64,000 nt of DNA from Scleromitrula shiraiana (lineage: Eukaryota; Ascomycota; Leotiomycetes; Helotiales; Sclerotiniaceae): NCBI GenBank assembly GCA_028455995.1, contig JABELC010000013.1, positions 1,240,001 to 1,304,000 on the forward strand, given 5' to 3'. Under the pieces are notes generated by a model. It was not told the DNA's origin. It searched no databases and saw only the letters and a program-made list of their open reading frames with translations. A program made the position numbers and the translations under genes. Below are positions 22,281-34,079 of this stretch, one piece after another. Position 1 is the first letter of the stretch. Every line of letters begins with the position of its first letter.

Positions 22281-23945
22281 ATGATTCGACAAGACCCAAC
22301 TAGACTTGCAAAGAGGCAGAAGGCAGATTATAGGAAAACTCAATTCGTCGATAAACCTGTTTATAAAGACTTAAGTTATCCTCATCGTTTGAACTTCTAT
22401 GCGATCCCTCCAACCGCGGATATTACTCTCGAACAGTTCGAGCAATGGGCAATTGATCGCCTTAGAGGTAGGCAAGCATATCAAAAATATTTTCCGACAT
22501 ATTATAACATCCAGGATAGTTCTTGCGGAGCTCGAAGCATGTTCGTTTAGAAATAAAACACCGGCAGAAACAGCTACACACATGAAGCCTATCCTCGATA
22601 AATACTTACCACTTTCTTCCTCCACATCTGGATCAAGTACCATACAAGCCGAAAGACAAAAAGACCACTACAGCCATTTTATACTTCGTCTTGCGTTTGC
22701 TTCCACAGAAGATTTACGACGTCGATTCTCCCGTGTCGAGTCCATGTTATTCCGTTTGCGGTTCCAAGTAGACGATCTAAGAGAACGCCAAGCCTTCGTG
22801 CAAACCCTAGACTTAGATTGGGAGATGGTGACAGAAGATGAGAAGAGAGAATATGCTGAACAATTGAGAGGTTCTGCTGGTGGATTTATAAAAAGATTGG
22901 AGGATGAAAGCTGGTTCAAGGTGGATTGGGAGAAAGTTCCTGAATTGGTTGAAAGTAGGAGGGTCTTTCTAAAAGCCGGAAAAGCTTATGTACACGTTAA
23001 AGAACAGTTATCAATGGTTGTTGCAGAGTTTACTAGTCGATTGGATAAAGCTCTTGAGGTTTGTTCATTTATGTTTTCTTGCGGATTCTCTACTAATAGG
23101 TGTTGCAGCTAACATCGCGTGCACTTCCTCGACTGGATGAAGATGATCGATTGACACCCATTCTTACCCATCTTTCTCAAAACTTTACTACACCTGATGC
23201 AAGCTATTCTAGCTCATCTACCGCATTGCAAGGTGCTGATATCTCCGCCCGAAACATCGATGCACTCTCCTCATCATTTCCTCTTTGCATGCAAAACCTA
23301 CATCGAAACCTTCGTCGAGATGCACATCTAAAACATTACGGGCGTCTCCAATATACACTATTCCTCAAGGGGATTGGATTAAATCTTGAAGAGTGTCTTG
23401 TATTCTGGCGATCATCTTTTAGTAAGATTACCGATGATGTCTTTAATAAGGAATATAGATATAATGTTCGTCACGCATATGGAGATGTAGGAGGCGATTC
23501 AAATCGTAGGGGCAATGGGTATTCGCCATTTAGTTGCCAGAAAATCCTCACAGAGCATCCACCCGGACCAGGAGAATCACACGGTTGTCCTTATCGACAC
23601 TTTAGTACTGATAATCTAACCTCATTATTACAAGCTGTGGGCATTAAGGATCATGAGGTATTGAGAGGTGTAAAAGAAGATAAAGAGAAGCAAAAGTTTC
23701 ATCTGGCTTGCAACCGGTATGTAGCTTAAGCCTTTTTTGCCAGTTTTTAGATGCTAACGTGCAACGACAGGGTTTTCGAATATGCACACAAACAAGAGAT
23801 CAAGAAGGTTAAAGATGATGGAACATGGGGCGCAGCACAATTAGAGACAATTGTTCATCCAAACGAATATTTCAAACGAAGTTACCTGCTGAAAAATCTT
23901 GGGAAGAACCCAAGTTCTGAAGAAGATGTAAAAATGGATGGATAA
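22281..23945 (+). CDS. pri2: DNA primase large subunit (PriL/Pri2)
   Basis: Regulatory Fe-S subunit of the polymerase alpha-primase complex that starts RNA-DNA primers in the nucleus. Four exons: 22281-22467, 22520-23058, 23109-23716 and 23771-23945. The introns are 50-54 nt with phases 1, 0 and 2; TACTAAT and GCTAAC branch sites are visible in introns 2 and 3. Predicted length is 502 aa, usual for the family. The C-terminal domain keeps the four [4Fe-4S] cysteines in the contexts SFPLCMQNLH, PFSCQKI, SHGCPYRHF and HLACNRVFEY. HLKHYGRLQYTLFLKGIGL is the conserved primase signature before the cluster. The N-terminus (YPHRLNFYAIPP) also matches the family. Confidence 0.95.
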
Positions 23946-24394
23946 TTTTATGCATAAGGGACGAAAGCAATGGCGTTTTGGGATGGGAAATATATAGGTT
24001 ACTAGTATGAGTTGGTAGATATCACAGGGTAGGAATTGAATATATTTGCATTCTCTATTCACTTCTACTGCCTACATTTTTGCGAGTGTCACATGATTTC
24101 CAATTATTCAGCTTTGGTTGGAAACCTGTATCTGCTCTTTTTTCTCTCAGAAACAGATTCCTGTCTCATGGTATACCGACATGCATTATTCGCCACTCTA
24201 CCACCAGTATTAAGGCCCATTTATGTTTCATCAATCTAGCACCTTTATCATTGTTGATATAATTTACGACTTACATCTTATCAAACATTCACTCGCAACC
24301 CACGAATAACGCACCTACTTCCACCTTCACTGTTCATTTTCTCTACAATACCATCAAGTAATCGCAAAACGCAGAAGTTCAAGAAAGGGCAAAA
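23946..24394. other. Intergenic leader of the first small membrane ORF
   Basis: PRI2 3' flank, then a C/A-rich tract (about 24290-24390, ACCTACTTCCACCTTCACTG) resembling a fungal 5' leader. Confidence 0.4.
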
Positions 24395-24547
24395 ATGTTT
24401 ACTTTCCCCGGAGGTGTCTATATTATCTTCGAAGTGGTCCTTTTCTTCCTAGGTGGTCTTTTGGGCTTCTGCGCTTGGTGGACTATCTATAATTGCCACA
24501 ATAGCGCATGGAACATTAGGCATTCGAGGAGAGAAATGAGAATTTAG
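24395..24547 (+). CDS. Small single-pass membrane microprotein 1 (50 aa)
   Basis: ATG in good context (GGGCAAAAATGTTT) opens a 50-codon frame. Residues about 7-32 are strongly hydrophobic (IIFEVVLFFLGGLLGFCAWW), followed by a basic tail (IRHSRREMRI). No family recognised. First of five consecutive plus-strand small ORFs with the same hydrophobic-then-polar layout in 4.8 kb. A leader resembling fungal 5' UTRs precedes it. Could be chance, but the series makes that less likely. Confidence 0.5.
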   Translation: MFTFPGGVYIIFEVVLFFLGGLLGFCAWWTIYNCHNSAWNIRHSRREMRI

Positions 24548-25260
24548 CGGAGGGTACAATTGACACAATTAGTCGGTTGTGCTGCAAAACCACGATTATC
24601 AGTTCCTCAGGCGTGATTAATAAATAAGGCTTTTTGAAGTATCATTTCTGAATAGTGTTGTGGATGTTTTTGAGTTTTGGGTTTCGGCACTTACTCAAAT
24701 TATTCGCACTGTATTTTTGTTCTTGCAAAGCAGACAAAAGGCATCAATTTTCAGCTCAACCAAACTCCATAAGCACATCAATCGAATTTTTTGCAAGAGA
24801 ACAAATAAGATAGGGGAGTCGAACATAACCTCGCGATGCTCAGCAATATACGTATCGAAGAGACCGTTGTATCTTTCCGTGTGACCGAAATGCTCACCTT
24901 CTTATTTTGCCACTTTGTTTATGCCGAGTTGACAGGACTTATAAATAGGATGGATTGAGAAATGAGATTATACGGAAGGAACCGATCATGATGCTGAGGG
25001 GTGCGCTGGATCTCAAAGCTGCTCACACTCCAGGGGAAAGTGCCGATCGGGTAGCATGGAGGGGACGTGAAGGGATTGACACCACTTTCCTTTTTCACGT
25101 TCATTTGAAGAACTCAACAAAACGGCATTTCATTCCAAATCTGGTATTTTATCCAACGGCCTCAGCATCATAAAAGCAAATTATATTTACGAAATTCATC
25201 TTGTCATTTTGGTTTGACGCGATTACCAGAAAACAGTCGCAATCATTGAAGAATCACCGA

Positions 25261-25521
25261 ATGTTACCCAAGGCCAGCTACCTACATAAGATGACGACTA
25301 AAATATCCGACGACAAAGCTGTAGTGTACGTTGTGTTCTCCTTTGTCGGTGGAATTTTAGTATTGAGTTTATTGTTCGTATGCTTCATGCTTCTGGATCC
25401 AATGGAAAGATGGAGGAAGTGGAGAAGGGAGCGAGAATGCAGACGCCGCCTGAGAAATCATGAAACACGGACTGGGCATGTAATTTCTGCGGGTGCACCA
25501 TACCGAAGGGTTGAGGTCTGA
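25261..25521 (+). CDS. Small single-pass membrane microprotein 2 (86 aa)
   Basis: The ATG at 25261 gives 86 aa; a second in-frame ATG at 25291 would give 76 aa. Residues about 20-45 form one membrane span (VVFSFVGGILVLSLLFVCFM), then LLDPMERW and a very basic stretch (RKWRRERECRRRLRNHETR), a classic positive-inside stop-transfer. The FVGG at the head of the span parallels FLGG in microprotein 1. No known family recognised. Confidence 0.5.
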   Translation: MLPKASYLHKMTTKISDDKAVVYVVFSFVGGILVLSLLFVCFMLLDPMERWRKWRRERECRRRLRNHETRTGHVISAGAPYRRVEV

Positions 25522-26692
25522 AGTTCTGTACGGGAGGTCTGTTTGTGCAAGATGGAACTGAGACTGCTTCAATTTCTGGAACTTTTATCGGCTGTAAGAA
25601 CGTAATCTCATCCAAAATTTACAAATTGCTTTTCTAATTCGACTATAAGACAAAATCAAAAGATATCACAACAACTCAACCCCTTCATCAAACGATATCG
25701 TCAAGCAATTATTACCTAAAGACCAAAGCAAACAGCACAAAGATCGATTTCATAGCTCAATATCCCATCCGTAGGTACTAGGGCATTTGGTGTTAGCGTT
25801 GTTACTGGCTCGTTAGCCTGGTTTTTTTCTCGTGAGAGTCCTCTGTTGGAATTGCGGGAAAGGAGCGAAACAGTAGATATAGAGAGTATGTTTAATGAAA
25901 AAGGAAAAGGGATTACCCGAAGCTATTACGAAAATGCTACTACATTGTTCTGATACGAATACCACATATTGTGACATACTATACTCATCTTGAGGTTCAT
26001 TTTTTCTCATATGATCGATCGCAATCAATCATACTGACCTGGTGACAGAGTTTGGTATATGACTTTTATCACGCATGGGAAATCATCACAAATACAATAT
26101 ATTCTATAGAAACTCGCCTAGAGCCGTACTGATACATCGCCCTTCTTCAATAACCCAAGAAATCAACAAAATCTGTTAAAAGTTTCGGACGAAATAGTTA
26201 TTTAGAATAAGAAGACGTGCTTATTCTTGGTAGAGGTTTTAAAACTTTTTATCATGTATTTTCTGCTTGGCTGTCTCTCCGGTATGTTACTAGCGTATGG
26301 AGCTCTTCGTTTGAGGAGATTGATCTATATGGATTCGAGTGGTTACGAAATAGTACGATGGCAAACTTAGATGCCGTTCAGCATGTACGCTACGGCGCAA
26401 GTACCGCCACTCCCGTACATCTTATACCTCTCTCGTAAGACTAGCTCTACCGTACAATGTTCTCATGCATAAATACTTTTCTTTGCTAGATATACTCTCT
26501 TCCTCATTCTCCACTCTTTCTACAACATCGTACAAAACGACTTCGTATCTTCCCCATCACTAATTTGCAACAAACAAAACATCTTTTACTTTTATCGTAC
26601 ACATCGCCTCGATCCTCTAATCAAAATCACATCTCAACAGTAAACGAAAGAGTTACGAACCATACCGAAGTAATAGAACAACGACAAAAGAA

Positions 26693-26869
26693 ATGATTTT
26701 GCTGTTATGTTTCATCTTTCTTAGCCTAGTGACTGTTCAAACTCTGGCTACAGCCCTGGTTCTCTTCGATCTGCTTCCCGATTTCGAGTTTAGAAGAATG
26801 AACGATGATGGTGAAATATGGGAAATGAACTATGTTCTCATGTGGAACTTCAGATTACTTGACAATTAG
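26693..26869 (+). CDS. Small membrane or secreted peptide 3 (58 aa)
   Basis: The ATG after an A-rich leader (GACAAAAGAAATG) opens 58 codons. Residues 1-27 are hydrophobic (MILLLCFIFLSLVTVQTLAT) and could be a signal peptide or membrane anchor. An acidic segment (DLLPDFEFRRMNDDGEIWE) follows. No Cys-rich mature region, so not an obvious small secreted effector. No family recognised. Third in the series. Confidence 0.4.
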   Translation: MILLLCFIFLSLVTVQTLATALVLFDLLPDFEFRRMNDDGEIWEMNYVLMWNFRLLDN

Positions 26870-27711
26870 TCTCAAGAGGTTGATTTGGGGACAATATGGG
26901 GTTCAATATAAGAATAGTCTATGCTTTCTTGTGGGTCAAGAAGATATTGTCAAAGGAATTGAAATGATTCGACTGATTATTGAAAAATTTTCGTTGTGGA
27001 TTCCAGTGCGGTTGTCTGTCTATGTGCATGAAGGAAGGGTAGATGTATGAATAGAACTTGCAGTTTTGCAGTGGAGAGAGTTAACGCTAAGAAAATCAAC
27101 CAACGTTTTCTAATTGGTTATTAGGACTGTTTTCCATAGCAATTCAATTTTTCTTCGCCTAGTATCAACTATAAAAAAGACAAGATTTAGTTGAGGTAAT
27201 TGTAGTTGTATTGTTGAAGTTGTTGATCTAAAACTAGGTGACGAGAAGGGCTATAAGAGTCTCCATTTTGCTGACTAATCAGATCTGTACAATTAACCTC
27301 TTTTCTACTGTCGTGAGATTTTGAGATTATATGCTTCCGTCGAATTTTTGCTCTTGTGATAAACTTATCTGTGTTATCACTCCATGAGATTGTCACGATT
27401 TGATGCCGCGCACAGATTTCCTTACCTTCTGAACACAACAAATTATTGGATTTCTAAACGATTAATTGGAAAACAAACACAATCGTCTAAAATTAGAAAC
27501 CCCTTATGTTTTCAACCCAAAAACCCATATAAAGCCATGTGCAAACTTAACATTCCTCGTGACCAAAATTTCCGAAAACGTACTAGTCAACCAAACCCGA
27601 CTTCACATAAAGAACCTTCGCACCCACCACTCAGAATTAAATACTGAGCATCACGCCATACGAAACTAAATCTTAAAGGTTCAAAAAGATGAAATATAAA
27701 CGAAGAAAAAA

Positions 27712-27855
27712 ATGCTAAATTTACATCATGTTCCCGCCGCGACAATTGTTTGTGGTTTATTTTTAGGCGTTATGTTGGCGCTAATCATTTTTATCGTCAC
27801 GTTTAGAATAGCGGTAGAATATGTGGATGGGTTGGAGACTCCAAATGTTGTTTGA
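27712..27855 (+). CDS. Small single-pass membrane microprotein 4 (47 aa)
   Basis: 47 codons from an ATG after a run of A (GAAAAAAATG). One hydrophobic segment at about 11-31 (TIVCGLFLGVMLALIIFIVT) is followed by FRIAVEYVDGLE. FLGV at the head of the span resembles FLGG/FVGG in the first two. A nine-codon upstream ORF (Lys/Arg-rich) ends at the overlapping TGC and could act as a uORF. No family recognised. Confidence 0.4.
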   Translation: MLNLHHVPAATIVCGLFLGVMLALIIFIVTFRIAVEYVDGLETPNVV

Positions 27856-28839
27856 AATGGGTATGGATAATTGGAGATTTTGATATTGACGGATGAATGG
27901 ATGGGTAGCATGATAGTTTGGACTGTGTGGGATATACTTGGTTGCAGTGAATAGGAGATGATAGATTAAGCGAATATGGAGATTTAAGTGGGTCGTTCAC
28001 CTGGCAAATTATATGGCTTAAGGATGCGGAGTGTACGCCATCTCGAAATCCCAAAATGGACATTTTATACTTTGAGGATCTTCGTTGGAATTCAGATACA
28101 CCCCAAACATCATCAGAACTCTGGAACAGCACTATTTACATATAATCAGGAAGTTACACCTGGCTATCGGAAATATTAACAAGATGAGAGTCATCGAAGA
28201 TACCTAGGTACTGAAAAGGGAAGTTTTGACACACTTCTTTAATTCACTTTCCAATATTTCTGCCACGTATTGGTTTTTAATTTCCTATACCATCGGCCTC
28301 AGATTGGTTCGGCATTGAAGCTTATTCATCATCAACTTTGCAACGAAAATATTTCCACACACAGTCGCTATCAACTTAATCAAAGGAGCATTGCAGATTT
28401 GTATTATCGCCGCCGATCAGATCTGTTGCACATGATTTTTCCTTCGCAAGGAATGACATACGAGCAAGGAAATTGAGGAGCAAAGAAGTTTCCACAGTAA
28501 GAACAAACCCGAAGAGAACTTCTTATCTATTTCATGAATCTTTGTACTGATATCCAGATGTAGTATCTGTGAAGAATTTACATTTCCGAGCCAATAAAGT
28601 CGTTGACTTCCTACTAGGGAACAGTAATTATATCTGCGCCATACAAGGCTTTCCGCGATCGATAAGGGAGGGTTGAGAATATAGAGTGGGGCAGCTGGTG
28701 ATATTTACCCATCACTTGGGAACGCATCTTTTCCTGGGACCCGGTAATATACCTTAACAGCAATACATACCGAATCAAAGCCAGCATCATCACCAAATAC
28801 ATAACTCTCACCGAAAATCCAACTACTCTCTCACAAACC

Positions 28840-29154
28840 ATGGACCCCACCACCACACCTCTTTTCCCCGATGCGCCTTCCCCTATAAACCTCCACAAGC
28901 TAAACATCAACTCAAGAGCCGAGTCCATCTTCTTCTTTGTATTTGGATGTTTCATCGGTCTATTCACCTTTTGTTTAACTCTTACTCTCTTTGATACCTG
29001 CGTTCGTCCCATGCTTTGTCCAGGATTACCTAGTTGGAGGAGGACAAGGAGGAGAAGAAGGAACAGGAATATGGAAGAAGATGAGGGAGATGAGATTTGG
29101 CTTTTGGATATGGGATTGGGTGGGGGATGGAGGGGATGGGGAGGTGTACATTAG
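28840..29154 (+). CDS. Small single-pass membrane microprotein 5 (104 aa)
   Basis: A strong start context (CAAACCATGGAC) after a C/A-rich leader opens 104 codons. Pro-rich N-terminus, one span at about 30-51 (FFFVFGCFIGLFTFCLTLTL), then LFDTCVRPMLCPG, a basic block (RRTRRRRRNRN), an acidic patch and a Gly/Trp tail. LFD after the span recalls LLD in microprotein 2 and LFD in peptide 3. No family recognised. Confidence 0.55.
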   Translation: MDPTTTPLFPDAPSPINLHKLNINSRAESIFFFVFGCFIGLFTFCLTLTLFDTCVRPMLCPGLPSWRRTRRRRRNRNMEEDEGDEIWLLDMGLGGGWRGWGGVH

Positions 29155-30313
29155 GTCGTGGGTAGGGCTGGGGGAGGGTTTGGAGGGGGATTCGACGGTT
29201 TTGCTGGGAAAGGATCGGATGTTTCTTGGAAGATCTGGTTATTAATTTGTGACCTTAGTGAGAGGAGAGACAACTGGTTATTATGAAACGGTAAAGAGTA
29301 CTAGCTTGACGGTTGAGGATTTGGATACAATATACGAAGCAACGATCTGGAAGATAACGATCATTTATGAGGTTTATTGGTGCCAAATGATTACTGGATG
29401 TTGCTTGGCTATTTGTAGAGATTATCTAAATAGATTTACTCTAATGAATTCTATCTATCAACACAGCTTTAAATTGGGTTCACGCATTGATTTGGGACTT
29501 TCGCAGGCCAGAATGAAAAATTAAAATCTTTTGCGTCTCTTTTGTTATACAATTAACCATGGCGTACATAGGCTTAACATTGCTCAATATCTTTTGATTC
29601 AGAAAATTCTTGGATCTATCTGACACCGTAAACAACTATCTAGAGTTGCGGCTTAAATATGAAATTATAATTTTCTGGTTCGTTTGGATCACGCATATGC
29701 GTTGATATTCCAATGTGAAAGCAAATACTACGACTTAGTCCAAGCTGCCTAATTGGTAGTCATCGTAAGGCGAGACTTATGATAACAATGGAGATCATGC
29801 GAGAGATACTTGACGCAACAATCCGTGATGAGTTGATCCAGAGTTGACTACCGTACCTGGAAAAAAGATAATCCTTCAAGTCATAAAACAATAAAGATGT
29901 TGCCAAACTAGGCTTATGTGCGCAGTCAGATAGACCGTCTCAAGGAGGTGTAGCGAGAATGATTTGTTTTAGTTTCTAAAAACAGGAGGTCTAAGATGTT
30001 TAGGAGAATGATATTCGAGGAAATGAAGCGTAGGAATGTTCTATCACGGAACGGATTCTAGAGCACATAAGTAATGTGTAACGAGCGAAGGGCATAGACT
30101 CAATGACTCAGAAATATGTCATACTTGCAAGATGTCTGGTCATGTGACCGTGCCATTTGTTACGTCCATGAGATGTGCGAAGTTATACTGTGTCAACATG
30201 CGAGAGCCAGAAAGTTTTACGTATATATTTCGCTGCATTGTTTCGCTGGAGGTATAATACAAAGTTTTCCCTTCCCGTAGACAAGGAGATGAAAAAAGGA
30301 AACCCTATAGAAA
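29155..30313. other. Intergenic, no gene seen
   Basis: Space between the small-ORF array and the 3' end of DUF4470 gene A. A 91-codon plus-strand frame at 29249-29524 has no ATG near its start and no recognisable features. Confidence 0.5.
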
Positions 30314-33237
30314 CTAACCCGATCGGCCATATTCGCTGAGTTTTAAGTGAACCAAATTTTCCAAGTCACCCTCATGGAGTACCTCGTCGCCCCACCAGCG
30401 CGTACCTCTCTTACACGCGTTCTCAACCTTACAATATTTAGACATACCAGCAAGTGTCATAACTTTCCCATCATCTCTTCTTCGAAGGGCCACCACCCAC
30501 CCTTTTTTGATCATCCCATTTACAAAACCTTGATCCATCCAAAGCTTCATTTCTTTCTTTTTCGCATTAAAGACACCCGTTCCCCAAACGGACACATGAT
30601 TCTTTCTCCATTCTTCCAGCTTTTTTGACTTATACTTTTCATCAATATCATCTCCCCAGATAGGATCCAACATCTTACGAACATGATCTTCGCGTTCCAA
30701 ATCTGGACTATGGCTTAAATCCGGATCCCAAAATATGACCTCCAAGCATTGCGGTGATTTGTCGAGTGGCTGATATACTTGGACGGAAATGCTGTACTGG
30801 AAGATATTGGCCATATTGTAGAGATAGGAGTATGGAATCCGAAATGGTAAAAGGGGTGCAAATAGAGTGGCGAGCATTTTGACCTCCGGCTGAAAAGGGG
30901 CGATACACAAGGTTTTTCTAGGAGAGCCAGGCAAAAAGGTGCATATCATATCTTCGGGTCTCATAGGGGATTTATGAGGGGGCTTAGCACTAGTCGTGAT
31001 GGTACCGGCAGGAGAGAGAAGAGAAGATAGTGCTTCAAATAACCAGTGAGAAGGATATCCAAGGTCGTGCAGATGTGATATCTGATGAAAAAGAGTGACG
31101 AGGTTGAGAGGCGAGTATACAGTTGCTGATATGCTGTCCCCGCTTGGTGTACATGGGAGTGCCAATTTGAAAAATATACATTGAATCCATGTGATTAGCG
31201 TTTCGCGGTCAACTAGCTTAGAGAGGGGTCGCTTCCAGTCAACAGGGGAGGTTTTTGTTCTAGCTGGTTCGTTCCACTGGTAGGCAGTGACACCCGCGAG
31301 AGGCATTGATACACCAGGTTTAGGTAAAAGTTGCGCATTTGTGAGACCTTGTAGCATTTCTCCGTTGGGTATATGCTGATATTCGGCAATAAAATCGTCC
31401 ATAGTCTCGAATGCAGTAGCATTACGGAGACAATTACATTGGATCATACAAAGCTCATATTGTTTTAGAAGGGGCAGTACATGCAGAAAAGTTATGAGAT
31501 GACCGCCGAAATAGTCCCTATTACACTTGTTAGATTCTCTGAGATATTTTCAAATCGGTGCTCAGGATTCAGCTCACGGATGGTTGCTTAATACAATATT
31601 ATCAAAGAATACCGGAAAATTCTTCGGACGTGGATACCCAACTTTCTGGTTAGGAAGTATCTCATTTGGGTCATAATGCAAACCAAATCGAAGTTTCTCC
31701 GCCAGATCAACATAATCGCTTGTAATCATCTCAATCCGAACTCTGCCATCCAAGGAATTTAATGCTTCTGAAGCGGCCCTGAAGAAAGGCTCAGCCTCAT
31801 CGAATAATCTCGACACTTGGCGAAGTTGTTTAGGAAGCTGTTTTCCCTTCTTTGCATTAGAAGTTAAACTCCAAATCGAAACAAACGGATTATGTGAGCT
31901 ATATGCAGACGGTTGAGAGTTGCCAGTTGTTTTGTACCAATCAAGATCTAAGAGCGTCGGATTAAGATGCCATTCGTCTATTGCATGATTCATCAACTCC
32001 ATCGAAATTTCGGTGGTGCAATTCTCCGATAGTTTTTGGTAAATTTGCAGCATATGCGGATCATATAGTTCCATCATCCTGTCCGGTGGAAATAGAACCG
32101 CGGTTGAAGAATAGATGGTGTTCTCCATCGCGCATTGTGGACCTAAATCTTCAAAAACTTGTTGACCCCAAGAGCCAATATCAGGATTGGCGCTTATATG
32201 GGAGATAATTTCTCTATTGTTAATAGTAGTTGATGCCTTACCGCTCCATTCTTCCAATGCTTTGATGTAAATTGGTATATCTCGTTTGTGAAGATAAATC
32301 ATATCTAATGGCTGTTCTCCACTTTTCAATGTTTCCAAAAGCTCAGTTATAACCTGTTGCAATTGCTGGCTCACAAACTTTGGCATCAGTGGCGCAACAT
32401 AGACATAGAACAACGTAGTTGATATCACCAACATCGAATCACTACCACCTTCTAACGTGGATAATCTGTCTAGAAGTACAAGAATGATAAGACATCTCGC
32501 AATGGTGTGGCCATGGATATCATTCAATGTAAAATGGTACGCCCCCGGAGATTCATAAATCTCATGAGTTGAAATTGAAATGAGTGTAGCAAGAAAATGT
32601 CTTGCATCACCAATTCCATCATGAAAAAATGATATGACAGCATCTTCGGGAATGAACTCGGGCATATATTGATTGTAGAGGGATGCAGCATGATCGTGAC
32701 TAATATCACGATGCTGGATTGCTGAACAACTATAGTAACCGTTAGTGGATGTTAGATATTCTCAATATGGCGTTAAAATAATGATTTTGAGTAATATTGA
32801 TTGCTTACATATCAGCAGCATATCTTGGCAATTTCTCCATAATCTCAATTCGTCGTTCCTTCTGTTCATCAATAGGAGCCAGATTCAAATAATCTTTAGC
32901 ATGGTGAATTCTGGCCTCCAACTCTTGGATACGAAATTCGATGTTCTCTTGGGCGAGTTCGTTTGCTGTTAAACTACTCAAACCCTTCTTAGCAGCATCA
33001 CTAGCTTGCTTGTATTCACCGTTCTCGTAGTAGGCATCCGAGAGGTTTTGAAGGATTAGGCATTGATCAAGTTCGTTCGCTTGTGCTACACGAGATGCTC
33101 TCTCATATTCTCTTATCGCTACGAAATAATTAGCAGATCCAGGCGACCCGGTGGTGGAGAATCTGACCTTGGGGAAATTCCTTCAATCTATAAAACCGAT
33201 CGCCTTCTGCTTTAAGACTTTTTAATTTTTCTGCCAT
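30314..33237 (-). CDS. TPR and DUF4470 protein, copy A (911 aa)
   Basis: Four exons: 33237-33168, 33118-32809, 32729-31578 and 31517-30314. The introns are 49, 79 and 60 nt (phases 1, 2, 2). Branch CTAAT precedes the first acceptor and CTAAC the third. The N-terminus is a tetratricopeptide unit (EGDRFYRLKEFPQ-AIREYERAS, then CLILQNLSDAYYENGEYKQA). A DUF4470 domain follows at about 155-265, seen from FFHDGIGDARHFLATLI, FTLND and ARCLIILVLLDRL. The long C-terminal part is conserved with copy B: HLITFLHVLPLLK at exon 4, APFQPEVKMLATLFAPLLPF and LWMDQGFVNGM. The family is fungal, often with TPR or MYND modules, and has no established biochemical role. TPRs suggest protein-protein binding. Paralogue of 35436-38994. 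Confidence 0.85.
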
Positions 33238-34079
33238 TTATTCCAGGCTATTCCTATTAATATAGTTATGATGGGCTAAGTTAAACTGTTAGGGTTAAGA
33301 ATGTTGTGTGAAGTGAACTTCGACGTGTAAGATTTAAAGATATTGAAGTTATGGATACAATGATTATTTGGATTCGGAGAGATCAGCTTTAAAGAAGAAG
33401 AATAAATCAAATGAAAGAAAATGACTCTATCTTGGGAAGGAACAGAACTATTTGTATTTTGAAGATTGTTTAAGCCATGATGGAAGGTGGGACTATAAGT
33501 AGTAAACAATGAGAGCTTGCTGTAAGGATCTATCCACATACTGTACCTGCCTCGAATACCAACAGCTAACAAAGTTTCAAACCCTAAAATGAACATGTCC
33601 ATTCTAACAACAATGAAGTAATACCTAATAATCTATCGTGGCACTATACAAATCCAGCATACCATTTTCAACACAGAGCATTCAAAACATCCCAATGCCA
33701 AATTTTTAACATTAGGACAAGCCTACCCCAAAGTAATAATAGCAATGATCATGAATTTCCCCAAAAAATACCATTTCTCTTCGAGTTTCTCATTTAATTA
33801 CAGATATCTACCTGTTTGAATTCGTTGTATACGTGATCTTTATACAATCTATCTCTAAACGATCTTTGATCAGAAATAGATACTTGACAAAGAGAAGTAT
33901 ACTTAGAAATAAACTCTCTAGCATTCCGCTATCGGGATAAGGCGGATTAGAACTAGATTAAGAAAAAGATATCAAAAGCGTCCAAAACGTCCACACACCT
34001 TACCACCAACAGACTAAACCATCCACTTCCTCACCCTCCCTGTCTCAACAACATCACTAACCTTCAGCCCACCCATAAA
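33238..34079. other. Intergenic upstream of DUF4470 copy A
   Basis: AT-rich promoter region of copy A. From about 34010 rightwards it becomes C-rich on the plus strand and merges into the decayed third copy. No independent gene seen. Confidence 0.5.

Larger units (their letters stand above)
24548..28839. other. Spacers between the small membrane ORFs
   Basis: The four spacers (24548-25260, 25522-26692, 26870-27711, 27856-28839) contain only weak frames. Each ends in an A/C-rich leader before the next small ORF. No tandem DNA-level similarity between spacers is obvious by eye, so any duplication would be old. Confidence 0.4.
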
